From: Microbacterium rhizosphaerae
GTDB lineage: Bacteria > Actinomycetota > Actinomycetes > Actinomycetales > Microbacteriaceae
Direction of reading: 5' to 3'
DNA: 64,000 nt
NCBI RefSeq assembly: GCF_034120055.1
Contig: NZ_CP139368.1
Coordinates: 2,294,001 to 2,358,000, forward strand
Shown one piece after another: positions 1 through 13,123 of this stretch (the first letter of the stretch is position 1; every line of letters begins with the position of its first letter). The position numbers were made by a program, and so were the translations under genes. The notes beneath the pieces are model-generated. The model did not search any database. It had not been told where the DNA came from and was given only the letters and a program-made list of their open reading frames with translations.

Positions 1-97
1 CGAGGAGCTCCGGCGTCTCGATCCCGACGTCTTGTATGGTCGGGTCATCACCGAAGGCTGGTCTCTTCTGGAGGCGGCCTCCCCGGAGCTGACGTAG
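1..97 (+). CDS. opcA: Glucose-6-phosphate dehydrogenase assembly protein OpcA, 3' end only
   Basis: Only the last 31 codons lie in the window; the reading frame starts at base 2 and stops with TAG at 95-97. The visible peptide begins EELRRLDPDVLYGRV and ends AASPELT, which matches the C-terminus of actinobacterial OpcA, a factor needed for full activity or assembly of glucose-6-phosphate dehydrogenase in the oxidative pentose phosphate pathway. The next gene, pgl, starts 7 bp downstream on the same strand, the usual zwf-opcA-pgl order. The identification rests on this short tail plus context. Confidence 0.75.
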   Translation, partial: EELRRLDPDVLYGRVITEGWSLLEAASPELT

Positions 98-104
98 GAG
101 TCGC

Positions 105-884
105 ATGCCTGATACATCCGACGAGAAGCGCGTGGTCGTGCATGCCGATCCGTCGACTCTCGCCGACGCGGTCGCCGGCCGGTTCATCCAGCGACTGATC
201 CGCGGCGCGGGCGCGGGCGGCCCGATCCATGTGTCCCTCACCGGCGGATCGATGGGGGGAGCGGTGCTGGCCGCCGTCCGCACGCATCGACGGCTGTCGG
301 AGGTGGACTGGGCCGACGTGCACTTCTGGTGGAGCGACGAGCGCTTCGTCGAGGCCGACAGCCCGGAGCGCAACGACGTGCTGGCCCGCACCGCGCTGCT
401 GGATCACCTCGACATCCCGGCCGCCAACATCCACCCGATGGGCGCGTCGGACGGCCGACTCGACCTGGATGCCGCGACCGACGCGTATTCGCGGGAGCTC
501 GCGGCCTTCGGCTCTGCGCAGGAGCCGTGGCCGTCGTTCGACGTCTGCTTCCTCGGAGTGGGCCCCGACGGGCACATCGCATCGCTCTTCCCGGACCGCG
601 GCGAGATCCTCGTCACGGACCGTGTCACGCTCGCGGTGCGCGACTCCCCCAAGCCTCCGCCGGAGCGCATCACCCTCACCCGGCCCGTGATCAACGGCTC
701 GAAGCGCGTGTGGCTCGTGCTCGCCGGCGCGGACAAGGCATCCGCTCTCGGCCTCGCCCTGGCCGGCGCCAGCTACCCGAGCGTGCCGGCCGCGGGCGCC
801 AAGGGGCGTCGCCGCACGGTGTTCTTCGTCGATGAGGCCGCGGCGTCCCAGGTGCCGCCGGAGCTCATCGACCCGGAGTACTGA
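105..884 (+). CDS. pgl: 6-phosphogluconolactonase
   Basis: A 259-residue cytoplasmic enzyme that hydrolyses 6-phosphoglucono-1,5-lactone to 6-phosphogluconate, the second step of the oxidative pentose phosphate pathway. It belongs to the glucosamine-6-phosphate isomerase/6-phosphogluconolactonase fold. Visible landmarks are LTGGSMG (residues 45-51), WWSDERFV (75-82) and the signature LGVGPDGHIASLFP (150-163). Length is typical for the family. The start is supported by AGGAG four bases before the ATG. It follows opcA by 7 bp, so the two are probably co-transcribed, and transcription should end at the hairpin just past its stop codon. Confidence 0.95.
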   Translation: MPDTSDEKRVVVHADPSTLADAVAGRFIQRLIRGAGAGGPIHVSLTGGSMGGAVLAAVRTHRRLSEVDWADVHFWWSDERFVEADSPERNDVLARTALLDHLDIPAANIHPMGASDGRLDLDAATDAYSRELAAFGSAQEPWPSFDVCFLGVGPDGHIASLFPDRGEILVTDRVTLAVRDSPKPPPERITLTRPVINGSKRVWLVLAGADKASALGLALAGASYPSVPAAGAKGRRRTVFFVDEAAASQVPPELIDPEY

Positions 885-887
885 CGA

Positions 888-920
888 AGAAGCGGATGCC
901 CCGACGGGGCATCCGCTTCT
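888..920. terminator. Bidirectional terminator hairpin between pgl and rbpA
   Basis: A perfect 15-bp inverted repeat (AGAAGCGGATGCCCC and its complement) around a 3-base loop GAC lies between the convergent genes pgl and rbpA. The + side is followed by CTTGT, so it could terminate both strands. The stem contains one GGATGC and one GCATCC, the hexamer pair that is abundant in this window. Confidence 0.8.
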
Positions 921-941
921 CTTGTCGAAACCGGTGTCGGA

Positions 942-1298
942 TCAGGCCTGGCCACGCCGCTCGCGCAGCTGCTGCAGCGCGTCATCAAGCAGCTGCTCGG
1001 CCTCTTCCTCCGTGCGACGCTCCTTCACGTAGGCGAGGTGCGTCTTGTAGGGCTCCGACTTCGGCAGCTCCGGGGGGTTCGTCTTGTCGCGACCCGCGGG
1101 AAGGCCCGAGTGCGGGGAGTCGATGATGTCGGGGATCTCCTCGTCGGGGATGCCGGCCGAGAAGTAGCGCACCGTCTCGTTGCCGAGCGCGTCCCAGTAC
1201 GAGATCGCGATCCGCTCGGCGTGGTAGCCGTGGTCCTGTTCGCCCATCGGGCCCGCACCGACGCGCGTGCCCCGGATGGCGTTTCCGCCTGTTGCCAT
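942..1298 (-). CDS. rbpA: RNA polymerase-binding protein RbpA
   Basis: A 118-residue actinobacteria-specific transcription factor that binds RNA polymerase and the principal sigma factor and stabilises the open complex. The N-terminal tail (GNAIRGTRVGAGPMGE), the core with AISYWDALGNETVRYFS, and the C-terminal sigma-interacting helix (about residues 80-115, rich in Glu/Arg, with YKTHLAYVKERRTEEEAEQL) are all recognisable. Length matches the family. It lies one base after the secG stop, so it is probably the last gene of a secG-rbpA unit ending in the hairpin at 888-920. Confidence 0.95.
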   Translation of the reverse strand: MATGGNAIRGTRVGAGPMGEQDHGYHAERIAISYWDALGNETVRYFSAGIPDEEIPDIIDSPHSGLPAGRDKTNPPELPKSEPYKTHLAYVKERRTEEEAEQLLDDALQQLRERRGQA

Positions 1299-1299
1299 G

Positions 1300-1551
1300 T
1301 CAGAGTCCCTGGAACTTGGTGATCAGGCCGAGGGCCACGATCGAGACGAACCACACGAGGGCGAGGACCACCGTGAAGCGATTGAGGTTGCGCTCGGCGA
1401 GACCCGAGGAACCGAGCGAGGAGGTGAGCCCGCCGCCGAACATGTCGGAGAGGCCGCCTCCTCGACCCTTGTGGAGCAGGATCAGCAGCGTCAGCAAGAG
1501 GCTCGTGATGCCGAGCAGCACCTCGAGGACGAACTGGATGATGTCAACCAC
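1300..1551 (-). CDS. secG: Preprotein translocase subunit SecG
   Basis: A small two-helix membrane subunit of the SecYEG protein-conducting channel. The first hydrophobic segment is IIQFVLEVLLGITSLLLTLLI; the conserved loop follows (HKGRGGGLSDMFGGG), then the second segment (VVLALVWFVSIVALGLI). The GTG at 1551 was chosen (83 residues) because GGAAAGG lies six bases before it and the protein then opens directly into the first helix. An in-frame ATG at 1566 overlaps that ribosome-binding site, and longer starts add residues unlike the family. It lies about 90 bp after tpiA and one base before rbpA. Confidence 0.9.
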   Translation of the reverse strand: MVDIIQFVLEVLLGITSLLLTLLILLHKGRGGGLSDMFGGGLTSSLGSSGLAERNLNRFTVVLALVWFVSIVALGLITKFQGL

Positions 1552-1640
1552 GTAAAGCCTTTCCATGCCGCCCGTCGGAGCGCGCACAAGGGACCATTAT
1601 ACGAGTCCCCGGCCCGTGAGCCGGGGAGTCGCTCGGCTTG

Positions 1641-2429
1641 TCAGACGCCGACGTGCTTCTGGTACCGGACGATCGCCGCGAATTCGTCGACGAGCAGGCT
1701 CGCCCCGCCCACGAGCGCGCCGTCCACATCGGGCTCGCGCATGAAGCTCGCGATGTTCGCCGCCTTCACCGAACCGCCGTACAGGATGCGGGTCGCCGCG
1801 GCGGCGTCCGCGCCGAGCGCCTCCGCCACCACGCCGCGGAGCTTCGCGCAGACGTCCTGGGCCTGATCCGGCGTCGCCGCCTGGCCCGAGCCGATCGCCC
1901 ACACCGGCTCGTACGCCACCACGACCTCGGTGCCGGCGGGAAGACCCTCCAGCGCCTTCTGCAGCTGACCCACGGGAACGGCGCTCGCGCCGTGCTTCTC
2001 GAGGTCCTCGGCGGTTTCGCCGACGCAGATCACGGGTACCAGCCCGTTGCGGATCGCCGCCTGCACCTTGGATGCCACGACCTCGTCGCTCTCGGCGTGA
2101 TACTCACGGCGCTCGGAGTGACCGACGATCACGTAGCGGCAGCGGAGCTTCGTCAGGAAGGCGCCCGAGACCTCACCCGTGTAGGCGCCGGAATCGTGCT
2201 GCGACAGGTCCTGCGCACCGAGGGCGAACGGGATCCGGTCGGCGTCGATCAGCGTCTGCACGGTGCGCAGGTCGGTGAAGGGCGGGAAGACCGCCACCTC
2301 CACGGCGTCGTCATGCTTGGCATCCCTCAGCGTCCAGTGCAGCTTCTGGATGAAGGCCACCGACTGCAGGTGGTCGAGGTTCATCTTCCAGTTGCCGGCG
2401 ATGAGCGGCGTACGGGTCGTCACTGCCAT
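1641..2429 (-). CDS. tpiA: Triosephosphate isomerase
   Basis: A 262-residue TIM-barrel enzyme interconverting dihydroxyacetone phosphate and glyceraldehyde-3-phosphate. The substrate-binding motif GNWKMN (residues 12-17), the catalytic His in VIVGHSERR, the catalytic Glu in [11 protein letters not shown] and the phosphate-binding [10 protein letters not shown] are all present. Its start overlaps the end of pgk by 10 bp, so translation is probably coupled in the gap-pgk-tpiA glycolytic operon, the usual actinobacterial order. Confidence 0.97.
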   Translation of the reverse strand: MAVTTRTPLIAGNWKMNLDHLQSVAFIQKLHWTLRDAKHDDAVEVAVFPPFTDLRTVQTLIDADRIPFALGAQDLSQHDSGAYTGEVSGAFLTKLRCRYVIVGHSERREYHAESDEVVASKVQAAIRNGLVPVICVGETAEDLEKHGASAVPVGQLQKALEGLPAGTEVVVAYEPVWAIGSGQAATPDQAQDVCAKLRGVVAEALGADAAAATRILYGGSVKAANIASFMREPDVDGALVGGASLLVDEFAAIVRYQKHVGV

Positions 2430-3634
2430 CCGAGGACCTCCAGTCCGGGAAGCTTCTTGCCCTCGAGGAACTCGAGGCTTGCGCCGCCACCTGTTGAGAT
2501 GTGACCGAACTGGCTGTCCGCGAAGCCCAGCTGGCGCACCGCGGCGGCGGAGTCGCCGCCGCCCACGACGCTGAGCCCCGTCACCTCGGTGAGCGCCTCG
2601 GCGATCGCCCGCGTTCCGGCCTCGAAGGCCGGCATCTCGAACACGCCCATCGGCCCGTTCCAGAACACGGTCGTGCTGGTGCGGATGTGCTCGGCGAACT
2701 GCGCAGACGTCGCGGGGCCGATGTCGAGACCGAGTCCCGAGGCCCCGAATGGCGTGTCCTCGAGCGCGGTGGCGTCCGCGACGACGTGCTCGGCATCCGC
2801 CGAGAAGGACGCGGCCACCACCGCGTCGACGGGCAGCACCAACTCCACGCCGCGCTCGCGCGCGGTTGCGATGTACCTGCGGACCGTGTCGAGCTGGTCG
2901 GCCTCGAGAAGGCTCGAGCCGACCTTGTGGCCCTCCGCCGCGAGGAAGGTGAACATCATCCCTCCGCCGACGAGCAGGCGGTCCACGCGCGGCAGGAGGT
3001 GCTCGATGACGCCCAGCTTGTCGCTGACCTTCGATCCGCCGAGCACGACCGTGTAGGGGCGCTCGGGGTTCTCGGTGAGGCGATCGAGCACGTCCAGCTC
3101 CTGCTCGATCAGCAGACCCGCCGCCGAGGGGATCTGCTGCGCGAGCTCGTACACGCTCGCCTGCTTGCGGTGGACGACGCCGAAGCCGTCGGACACGAGA
3201 ACGTCGCCGAGTGCGGCCAGCTCAGCCGCGAAGGCGGCACGGGTCGCGTCATCCTTCGCCGTCTCTCCCGCGTTGAAGCGGAGGTTCTCGATCACCGCGA
3301 CGTCGCCGTCCTCGAGGGATGCGACGGCGTCGTGCGCCGACTCGCCGACAGTGTCGCGGGCGAAGGCGACCGGCTTTCCGAGCAGCTCGGAGAGCCGCTG
3401 TGCGACCGGCTCCAGGCTGTACTTCGGATCGGGGGCTCCGTCGGGCCGGCCCAGGTGCGAGCAGACGACGAGTCGCGCGCCCTGGTTGATCAGGGCGTTG
3501 AGCGTGGGCAGCGACGCGCGCACGCGGCCATCGTCCGTGATGACGCCGTCCTTCAGGGGGACGTTCAGATCACAGCGGACGATGACGCGCGCGCCTGCGA
3601 GCGAGCCCAGGGATTCCAGGGTGCGCAGTGCCAT
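2420..3634 (-). CDS. pgk: Phosphoglycerate kinase
   Basis: A 404-residue two-domain kinase that makes ATP from 1,3-bisphosphoglycerate in glycolysis. Visible family motifs include [11 protein letters not shown] near the N-terminus, SHLGRPDG, the hinge/nucleotide motif [15 protein letters not shown] and the C-terminal GGGDSAAAV loop that binds the nucleotide phosphates. Length is normal. It starts 6 bp after the gap stop and its 3' end overlaps the tpiA start, so the three genes are read as one minus-strand unit. Confidence 0.97.
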   Translation of the reverse strand: MALRTLESLGSLAGARVIVRCDLNVPLKDGVITDDGRVRASLPTLNALINQGARLVVCSHLGRPDGAPDPKYSLEPVAQRLSELLGKPVAFARDTVGESAHDAVASLEDGDVAVIENLRFNAGETAKDDATRAAFAAELAALGDVLVSDGFGVVHRKQASVYELAQQIPSAAGLLIEQELDVLDRLTENPERPYTVVLGGSKVSDKLGVIEHLLPRVDRLLVGGGMMFTFLAAEGHKVGSSLLEADQLDTVRRYIATARERGVELVLPVDAVVAASFSADAEHVVADATALEDTPFGASGLGLDIGPATSAQFAEHIRTSTTVFWNGPMGVFEMPAFEAGTRAIAEALTEVTGLSVVGGGDSAAAVRQLGFADSQFGHISTGGGASLEFLEGKKLPGLEVLGWQ

Positions 3635-3640
3635 CGTGCG

Positions 3641-4672
<1,032 letters not shown>

Positions 4673-4717
4673 TCATGCGCGAGAGCGCGATTGTAACGAT
4701 TCCAGACAGCGGACAAC

Positions 4718-4751
4718 GGCGTCCCGGCAGAGCGGACCCTGCCGGGACGCC
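4718..4751 (-). terminator. Terminator hairpin downstream of sodA
   Basis: A 13-bp perfect inverted repeat (GGCGTCCCGGCAG and its complement) around an 8-base loop starts 7 bp past the sodA stop. It separates sodA from the gap-pgk-tpiA operon on the same strand. Confidence 0.75.
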
Positions 4752-4758
4752 CTACACG

Positions 4759-5385
4759 CTATGACAGTACCAGCAGGCCCGAGGTCTGCTCGCGGGCCGT
4801 CGAGAAGCGCTTCTGGACGTTGGCCCAGTTGGCGATGTTCCAGAACGCCTTGACATAGTCGGCGCGGACGTTCTTGTAGTCCAGGTAGTACGCGTGCTCC
4901 CACACGTCGAGCAGCAGCAGCGGCACGCTGCCTGCGGCGAACTGCGACTGCTGGTCGAAGAACTGCTGGATGATCAGGTTCTCGCCGATCGAGTCCCAGA
5001 ACAGCCCGGCCCAGCCGGAGCCCTGCACGCCCAGCGCGGCGGCGGTGAAGTGCGCCTGGAACTTGTCGAACGAGCCGAAGTGGTCGTCGATGGCGGACTC
5101 GAGGTCGCCCGTCGGCTTGTCGCCGCCCTCGGGCGAGAGGTTCGTCCAGAAGATCGAGTGGTTGGTGTGACCGCCCAGGTTGAAGGCGAGGTCCTTCTCG
5201 AGCTTGTTCACGTTCGCGAGATTGCCCGAATCGCGCGCCTCGGCGAGCTGCTCCAACGCCGTGTTGGCGCCGGCGACGTACGCCGCGTGGTGCTTGTCGT
5301 GGTGCAGCTGCATGATCGTCGCGCTGATGTGCGGTTCGAGTGCCGCGTAGTCGTAGGGGAGGTCGGGCAGCGTGTAGTTCGCCAT
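4759..5385 (-). CDS. sodA: Superoxide dismutase, Mn/Fe type
   Basis: A 208-residue cytoplasmic enzyme that dismutates superoxide. The four metal ligands are visible in order: His in [13 protein letters not shown], His in [10 protein letters not shown], then Asp and His in [28 protein letters not shown] and the following GG-rich region resemble manganese-type family members, but metal choice cannot be settled from sequence. No signal peptide is present. Upstream, AGGAAG supports the start. It is monocistronic, bounded by its own terminator. A possible -10 element (TAGGAT on the minus strand) lies at 5448-5453. Confidence 0.95.
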   Translation of the reverse strand: MANYTLPDLPYDYAALEPHISATIMQLHHDKHHAAYVAGANTALEQLAEARDSGNLANVNKLEKDLAFNLGGHTNHSIFWTNLSPEGGDKPTGDLESAIDDHFGSFDKFQAHFTAAALGVQGSGWAGLFWDSIGENLIIQQFFDQQSQFAAGSVPLLLLDVWEHAYYLDYKNVRADYVKAFWNIANWANVQKRFSTAREQTSGLLVLS

Positions 5386-5536
5386 AATCGCTTCTTCCTA
5401 TCGGCGCCGCGCCGAGGCTCACCCGGTGCAGCGAGGGTGACGTGTTCATCCTAGTAAGCGGCAACACCGCCGTTCCGAGGTTGCTTCCGCCTATGACGGC
5501 GACGCGGGGGCGATACCCAGGTGCGGCCGCGACGCG

Positions 5537-6505
5537 TCAGGCGCCGGGAACGCCGACGGCCGTGCCGGGAAGACCCTCGGCGGCCGCCTTCTTGTCCGCC
5601 ATGGCGAGGAGGCGACGGATGCGGCCCGCCACGGCATCCTTCGTCAGCGGAGGGGATGCGTGATGCCCCAGCTCGTCGAGACTCGCATCGCGGTGCGCCA
5701 GGCGCAGCTCGCCGGCCTCTCGGAGGTGGTCGGGGATCTCGTCGCCGAGGATCTCCATCGCACGCTCCACGCGGGCGCACGCGGCCACTGCTGCCTGCGC
5801 GGAGCGGCGGAGGTTCGCATCGTCGAAATTGACCAGGCGGTTGACGCCGGCGCGCACCTCGCGGCGCTCGCGCAGCTCGTCCCAGTGCGCCGCTGTGCGC
5901 CCTGCACCCATCGCCTGGAGTGCGATGCGGATGGCGTCGGTCTCGCGGACGACGACGCGCGGCACGCCCCGGACCTCGCGCGCCTTCGCGGCGATGCCGA
6001 TGCGGTGGGCGGCGCCCACCAGGGCCATGGCCGCCTCGCTCGACGGGCACGAGATCTCGAGCGCCGCGGAGCGTCCGGGGTCGGACAGAGAGCCGGCGGC
6101 GAGGAACGCGCCCCGCCACACGCCGGCGAGATCCTGGCGATTGCCTGTCGTGACGCGGTTCGGCAGCCCGCGCACGGCGCGACGACGCTGATCGAGAAGG
6201 CCCGTCTGCCGGGCGAGGGTCTCGCCCCCGTCGATGACGCGAACGGCGTAGAGGCTCGGCCCGTGGGGGCCCGATCCCTGCACCTGCACGAGCTCCGGGC
6301 GCACACCGTACAGCTCGACGAGCTCGCGCGCCGTGCGGCGAGCGAGGACCTCGGAATCGAGCTCGGCCTCGACCGCGACGCGGTTCGCAATCGAGTGCAG
6401 CCCGCCGGAGAACCGCAGCAGCGCCGTCAGCTCAGCCGCGCGAACGGTCGGTCGAGGGTCGCGCAGCGCGATGAGCTCTGCCTTCACGTCGGCGGTGAGG
6501 GGCAC
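5537..6505 (-). CDS. whiA: DNA-binding protein WhiA
   Basis: A 322-residue member of the WhiA family, with an N-terminal LAGLIDADG-nuclease-like fold that has lost catalysis and a C-terminal helix-turn-helix. In Streptomyces it acts with WhiB to switch growth to cell division; in non-sporulating relatives it is a conserved regulator downstream of rapZ. Seen here: [29 protein letters not shown] and the C-terminal [21 protein letters not shown]. The GTG at 6505 was chosen because AAGGAG lies four bases upstream and the protein then starts [10 protein letters not shown] like its homologues; a longer ORF to 6595 adds an unrelated Arg-rich stretch. Confidence 0.93.
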   Translation of the reverse strand: MPLTADVKAELIALRDPRPTVRAAELTALLRFSGGLHSIANRVAVEAELDSEVLARRTARELVELYGVRPELVQVQGSGPHGPSLYAVRVIDGGETLARQTGLLDQRRRAVRGLPNRVTTGNRQDLAGVWRGAFLAAGSLSDPGRSAALEISCPSSEAAMALVGAAHRIGIAAKAREVRGVPRVVVRETDAIRIALQAMGAGRTAAHWDELRERREVRAGVNRLVNFDDANLRRSAQAAVAACARVERAMEILGDEIPDHLREAGELRLAHRDASLDELGHHASPPLTKDAVAGRIRRLLAMADKKAAAEGLPGTAVGVPGA

Positions 6506-6591
6506 GGCACTCCTTGCGGATCGGCGGTCGGGACGGTCGTCCAGCCTACCCGGAGCGGCGGCCTGCTGCGGGCCGCCGTATCCGCGGGCTG

Positions 6592-7461
6592 TCATTCATG
6601 ACCGAGGTCGCGGTGCGCGACGCGGACGGCCACGCCCGGGATCGTCGTCAGCCGCTGTGCGAGCTCGCGGGCCACCGCGACCGAGCGGTGCTTGCCGCCG
6701 GTGCATCCGATCGCCAGCACCGAATGGCGCTTGTTCTCGCGCTGATACCCCTCGAGAACGGGCCGGAGCGCCCGCTCGTAGGCGTCGATGAATTCCTGGG
6801 CGCCGGGGGCTTCCAGGACGTATGCGCGCACGGCGTCGTCCTCCCCGGTGAGGGGACGCAGCTCCTCGACCCAGAACGGGTTCGGCAGGAAGCGCATGTC
6901 GGCCACGAGGTCGGCATCCGGCGGCAGGCCGTACTTGAAGCCGAAGCTCACGATCGTGAGGGAGTGCCGGGCGGCGCCCTGCTCCGAGAACATGTCGACG
7001 ACCGTCGTCGCCAGCTGATGGATGTTGAACGCCGACGTGTCGATGACGACGTCCGCGCTCTCGCGGATGGCCGCGAGCCACTCCCGCTCCAGGCGGATGC
7101 CGTCGAGGATCGTGCCCTCGTCCTGCAGGGGGTGCGGCCGCCGCACAGCCTCGAAGCGACGCACGAGGACGTCGTCCGACGCATCCAGGAAGACCACCCG
7201 GAGCTGCTGGCGCGCATCGCGGAGGGCTCGCGTGACGTCGGGCAGCTCGGTGAACAGATCGCCCCCGCGCACGTCGACCACGACAGCGACCTTCGGCAGC
7301 GCCGAGCCCGCGTACTGCGTGAGCTCCAGGAGCGGCTTCAGCATCTGCGGGGGCAGGTTGTCGACGACGTACCAGCCGAGGTCCTCGAGCGCGTTCGCCG
7401 CCGTCGAGCGCCCCGCGCCGGACATGCCGGTGACGATGAGCATCTCCCCCGCGTCCGTCAT
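6592..7461 (-). CDS. rapZ: RNase adapter protein RapZ family (P-loop nucleotide-binding protein)
   Basis: A 289-residue P-loop protein of the UPF0042/RapZ family. In E. coli RapZ hands the sRNA GlmZ to RNase E; in Gram-positives its role is less clear. The Walker A motif GMSGAGRST is at residues 12-20, and the C-terminal half carries the conserved [15 protein letters not shown] and [17 protein letters not shown] motifs. It lies between uvrC and whiA on the same strand, the conserved uvrC-rapZ-whiA order of Gram-positives. No GlmZ-like RNA was seen here, so its target is unknown. Confidence 0.93.
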   Translation of the reverse strand: MTDAGEMLIVTGMSGAGRSTAANALEDLGWYVVDNLPPQMLKPLLELTQYAGSALPKVAVVVDVRGGDLFTELPDVTRALRDARQQLRVVFLDASDDVLVRRFEAVRRPHPLQDEGTILDGIRLEREWLAAIRESADVVIDTSAFNIHQLATTVVDMFSEQGAARHSLTIVSFGFKYGLPPDADLVADMRFLPNPFWVEELRPLTGEDDAVRAYVLEAPGAQEFIDAYERALRPVLEGYQRENKRHSVLAIGCTGGKHRSVAVARELAQRLTTIPGVAVRVAHRDLGHE

Positions 7462-7500
7462 GGGTCCCCCTCGTCTCCGCCGGAACCGACGACGACCAGC

Positions 7501-9408
7501 CTATCGAGAGGACAGATGCGCGTGCACGGAGGACGCCAGCTTGGGGCCGATGCCCGGGAGCTCGGCGATCTGCTCGGGCGTCGCGTCACGCAGCGCGGTC
7601 ACGGAGCCGAAGTGGCGCAGGAGCGCCTTGATGCGCGCATCCCCGAGTCCGGGCACCTCCGCGAGCACCGTCGTGATGTCGCGTCGCCGGCGCTTGCGCT
7701 GATGCGTGATCGCGAAGCGGTGGGCCTCGTCGCGCAGCCGCTGCAGCAGGTACAGCGCCTCGGATGTGCGGGGCAGGATCACCGGGTAGTCCTCGCCCGG
7801 CAGCCACACCTCCTCCAGCCTTTTGGCGATGCCGCACAGGGCGACCTCGGGGTGTCCGGCGTCTTCGAGAGCGCGCTGCGCGGCTGCGACCTGCGGCTGT
7901 CCGCCGTCCACGACGAGCAGCTGCGGGCGGTACGCGAAGCGGGCCCGCTTCCGCGTCGTGACGACCGGCTCGTCGCCATCCGCCACCGCCTCGGCCACGG
8001 GATCGGGCTCCGGCTCCTCCGGCCGGTCGAGATATGCCAGCCGCCGCATGAGCACCTGGTGCATCGAGTCGGTGTCATCCGTCGTCTCGGCGATGGAGAA
8101 CGACCGGTACTGGTCCTTGCGGGGCAGGCCGTCCTCGAACACGACCATCGACGCGACCACATTCGTGCCGGACAGGTGGGAGATGTCGAAGCACTCGATG
8201 CGCAGCGGCGCCTCCGCGAGGCCGAGAGCCTCCTGCAGGTCGGTGAGGGCGTGCGATCGCGCGACGTAGTCGCTCGTGCGGCGCGTCTTGTGGAGCATGA
8301 GCGCCTGCTGGGCGTTGAGCGTCGCGGTACGCATGAGGTCGGCCTTCTGGCCGCGCTGCGCGACAGTCAGGGACACCGCCTTTCCCCGGCGCTCGCGCAG
8401 CCACTGCTCGAGCTCGGCGGAGTCCTCCGGCAGCTGCGGCACGATGACCGTGCGCGGGATGTCGATGGCCGTCGCATTGCCGTAGGCCCGCTGCAGCACC
8501 TGGTCGACGAGCTCGGCTCCCCCGATGTCGATCTCCTTGTCGACGGTCGACGCGCGGACGCCGCGGACACGTCCGCCTCGCACGACGAAGTGCTGGACGG
8601 CGGCGGAGAGCTCGTCCTCCGCGATGCCGAAGAGGTCGGCATCCGTATCGTCCGAGAGGACCAGGGCACTGCGGCTGAGCACCGCGTCGATCGCCTGCAG
8701 CTTGTCGCGGAAGACGGCGGCGGACTCGTAGTCCATCGCGGCGGAGGCCTCCCGCATCCGTCGCGTGAGCTCGCGGGCGAAGCGCTCGTCGCCGCCGGAC
8801 ATGAATGCGACGAAGTCGTCGACGACGGCTCGGTGCTCCTCCACCGTGACCTTCATCGAGCAGGGGCCGCCGCACCTGCCGATCTGGCCGGGGAAGCACG
8901 GCCGCCCGGTCTGCATCGCGCGCTTGTACGACGCGTCGCTGCACGTGCGGATGGGGAAGACCTTGATCATGAGGTCGATCGTGTCGTGCACCGCCCAGAC
9001 CTTCGGATAGGGACCGAAGTACTTCGCGCCGGGAATGCGGCGGTTGCGAGTGACGATGACCCGCGGAGCCTCATCAGCCAGGGTGATCGCCATGTAGGGG
9101 TACGACTTGTCGTCCTTGTAACGCACGTTGAAGGGCGGCGAGAACTCCTGGATCCACATGTACTCCAGCTGCAGGGCCTCGACATCGCTGCCGACGACGG
9201 TCCATTCGACGGAGGCCGCGGTCGTCACCATCCGCCGGGTGCGCTCGTGGAGCGTGCGCAGCGGAGCGAAGTAGTTCGACAGCCGGGCGCGCAGGTTCTT
9301 CGCCTTGCCGACGTACAGGATGCGGCCGTCGCGGTCGCGGAAGCGGTACACCCCGGGGTCGGTGGGGATCTCCCCCTGCTTCGGCTTGTACGGAAGCTGA
9401 TCCGCCAT
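7501..9408 (-). CDS. uvrC: Excinuclease ABC subunit C
   Basis: A 635-residue nuclease of nucleotide excision repair; it makes both incisions around a lesion located by UvrAB. The N-terminal GIY-YIG domain ([22 protein letters not shown], roughly residues 18-40) is followed by the Cys-rich segment ([16 protein letters not shown]), a UVR domain that contacts UvrB (about 200-235), the RNase H-like domain ([13 protein letters not shown]) and a C-terminal helix-hairpin-helix pair ([22 protein letters not shown]). It begins 3 bp after uvrA stops, so the two are surely co-transcribed. Confidence 0.97.
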   Translation of the reverse strand: MADQLPYKPKQGEIPTDPGVYRFRDRDGRILYVGKAKNLRARLSNYFAPLRTLHERTRRMVTTAASVEWTVVGSDVEALQLEYMWIQEFSPPFNVRYKDDKSYPYMAITLADEAPRVIVTRNRRIPGAKYFGPYPKVWAVHDTIDLMIKVFPIRTCSDASYKRAMQTGRPCFPGQIGRCGGPCSMKVTVEEHRAVVDDFVAFMSGGDERFARELTRRMREASAAMDYESAAVFRDKLQAIDAVLSRSALVLSDDTDADLFGIAEDELSAAVQHFVVRGGRVRGVRASTVDKEIDIGGAELVDQVLQRAYGNATAIDIPRTVIVPQLPEDSAELEQWLRERRGKAVSLTVAQRGQKADLMRTATLNAQQALMLHKTRRTSDYVARSHALTDLQEALGLAEAPLRIECFDISHLSGTNVVASMVVFEDGLPRKDQYRSFSIAETTDDTDSMHQVLMRRLAYLDRPEEPEPDPVAEAVADGDEPVVTTRKRARFAYRPQLLVVDGGQPQVAAAQRALEDAGHPEVALCGIAKRLEEVWLPGEDYPVILPRTSEALYLLQRLRDEAHRFAITHQRKRRRRDITTVLAEVPGLGDARIKALLRHFGSVTALRDATPEQIAELPGIGPKLASSVHAHLSSR

Positions 9409-9411
9409 CGC

Positions 9412-12330
<2,919 letters not shown>

Positions 12331-12388
12331 CCGTCAAGTCTAGGTGGGGGGTCAGACACCGGCTTCGGACACACGTTCGATCCTCAGG

Positions 12389-12826
12389 TCACGGCGCCGT
12401 TCGCCGACCGGCGAACGGCGCCAATCCATCGCGCAGGGCGGCGATCTGCTCCGCATCCATCCCGACCCGCTCCATGATGCGCCCTGGGACGTCGAGCGCG
12501 AGCTCTCGGAGATCGCGGCCCGCGTCGGTCAGGCCGATGTCGAGGCGCCGCTCGTCGTCGGCGCTGCGCATCCGTGTGATGAGTCCTTGCGCCTCGAGCC
12601 GCTTCACGAGAGGTGAGAGGGTCGGCGGCTCCATGGCGAGCTCGGCGGCGAGATCGCGCAGCGATCGGGGCGACTGCTCCCACAGTGCGAGCATCACGAG
12701 ATACTGCGGATGCGTGAGCCCCAGCGGCTCGAGCACCGGCCGGTAGATCCCGACGACGTTGCGGGCCGCGGTCACCAGCGCGAAGCAGAGCTGGTTGTCG
12801 AGCTTCAGGAGGTCTTCCCGATTCAT
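12389..12826 (-). CDS. MarR-family regulator of the OhrR organic-peroxide-sensor type
   Basis: A 145-residue winged-helix repressor. The N-terminus LDNQLCFALVTAARN, Tyr28 in IYRPVLEPLG and PQYLVMLALWEQ closely resemble Bacillus OhrR, whose single reactive Cys (here Cys14) senses organic hydroperoxides. The winged helix runs about residues 45-105 and ends in the wing motif RSADDERRLDIGLT. The OhrR position equivalent to Tyr19 is Val here, while the Tyr29 equivalent is kept. No ohr peroxidase gene is nearby. A palindrome in the divergent promoter region is the obvious autoregulatory site. The assignment to the OhrR subgroup is from remembered sequence. Confidence 0.85.
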   Translation of the reverse strand: MNREDLLKLDNQLCFALVTAARNVVGIYRPVLEPLGLTHPQYLVMLALWEQSPRSLRDLAAELAMEPPTLSPLVKRLEAQGLITRMRSADDERRLDIGLTDAGRDLRELALDVPGRIMERVGMDAEQIAALRDGLAPFAGRRTAP

Positions 12827-12851
12827 GCGCCTATCCTACGACCACGAATAG

Positions 12852-12863
12852 TTAGTACACTAA
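12852..12863. promoter_or_regulatory. Putative MarR/OhrR operator overlapping a leaderless promoter
   Basis: TTAGTACACTAA is an inverted repeat (TTAGT/ACTAA arms, 2-bp spacer) midway between the divergent regulator (start 12826) and the small + gene (ATG 12869). The same bases include TACACT (12856-12861), a good -10 hexamer seven bases before that ATG, so a repressor bound here would block a leaderless + transcript. Confidence 0.55.
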
Positions 12864-12868
12864 GAATC

Positions 12869-13105
12869 ATGACCGCAGACAGACCGGCCCGTCCTCCGCT
12901 CCGCACGCGCGTCCGCGAGGCGGGCGGCTGGTACTCGTGGGTGAACTCCCGGCTCATCCGGCTCGCCGGGCCCGCCTCGGTCGGACCGTACGAGACGACC
13001 CCCGAACCGGTGCGCACCGAGCGCCCGTGCCCGCTGTGCGGTGCGCCGATGTCGACCCACACGTTCGACCGCTCGGGGCCGAAGCCCCTGCTGCACTGCC
13101 CCTGA
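12869..13105 (+). CDS. Small hypothetical protein with a CxxC motif
   Basis: A 78-residue protein I do not recognise beyond being the kind of short conserved protein found in Microbacteriaceae. It is basic at the N-terminus (TADRPARPPLRTRVREAGGW), then neutral, and ends with CPLCGAPMSTHTFDRSG...LLHCP, in which CPLC plus the downstream His/Cys could bind a metal or a thiol reactant. No membrane segment. The start is ATG at 12869 in a longer open frame; there is no good ribosome-binding site, but TACACT lies at the right distance for a leaderless mRNA. It is divergent from the OhrR-type regulator and converges on uvrB with 18 bp between the stops. Confidence 0.7.
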   Translation: MTADRPARPPLRTRVREAGGWYSWVNSRLIRLAGPASVGPYETTPEPVRTERPCPLCGAPMSTHTFDRSGPKPLLHCP

Positions 13106-13123
13106 CCCACCCTCCGCGGGTGC

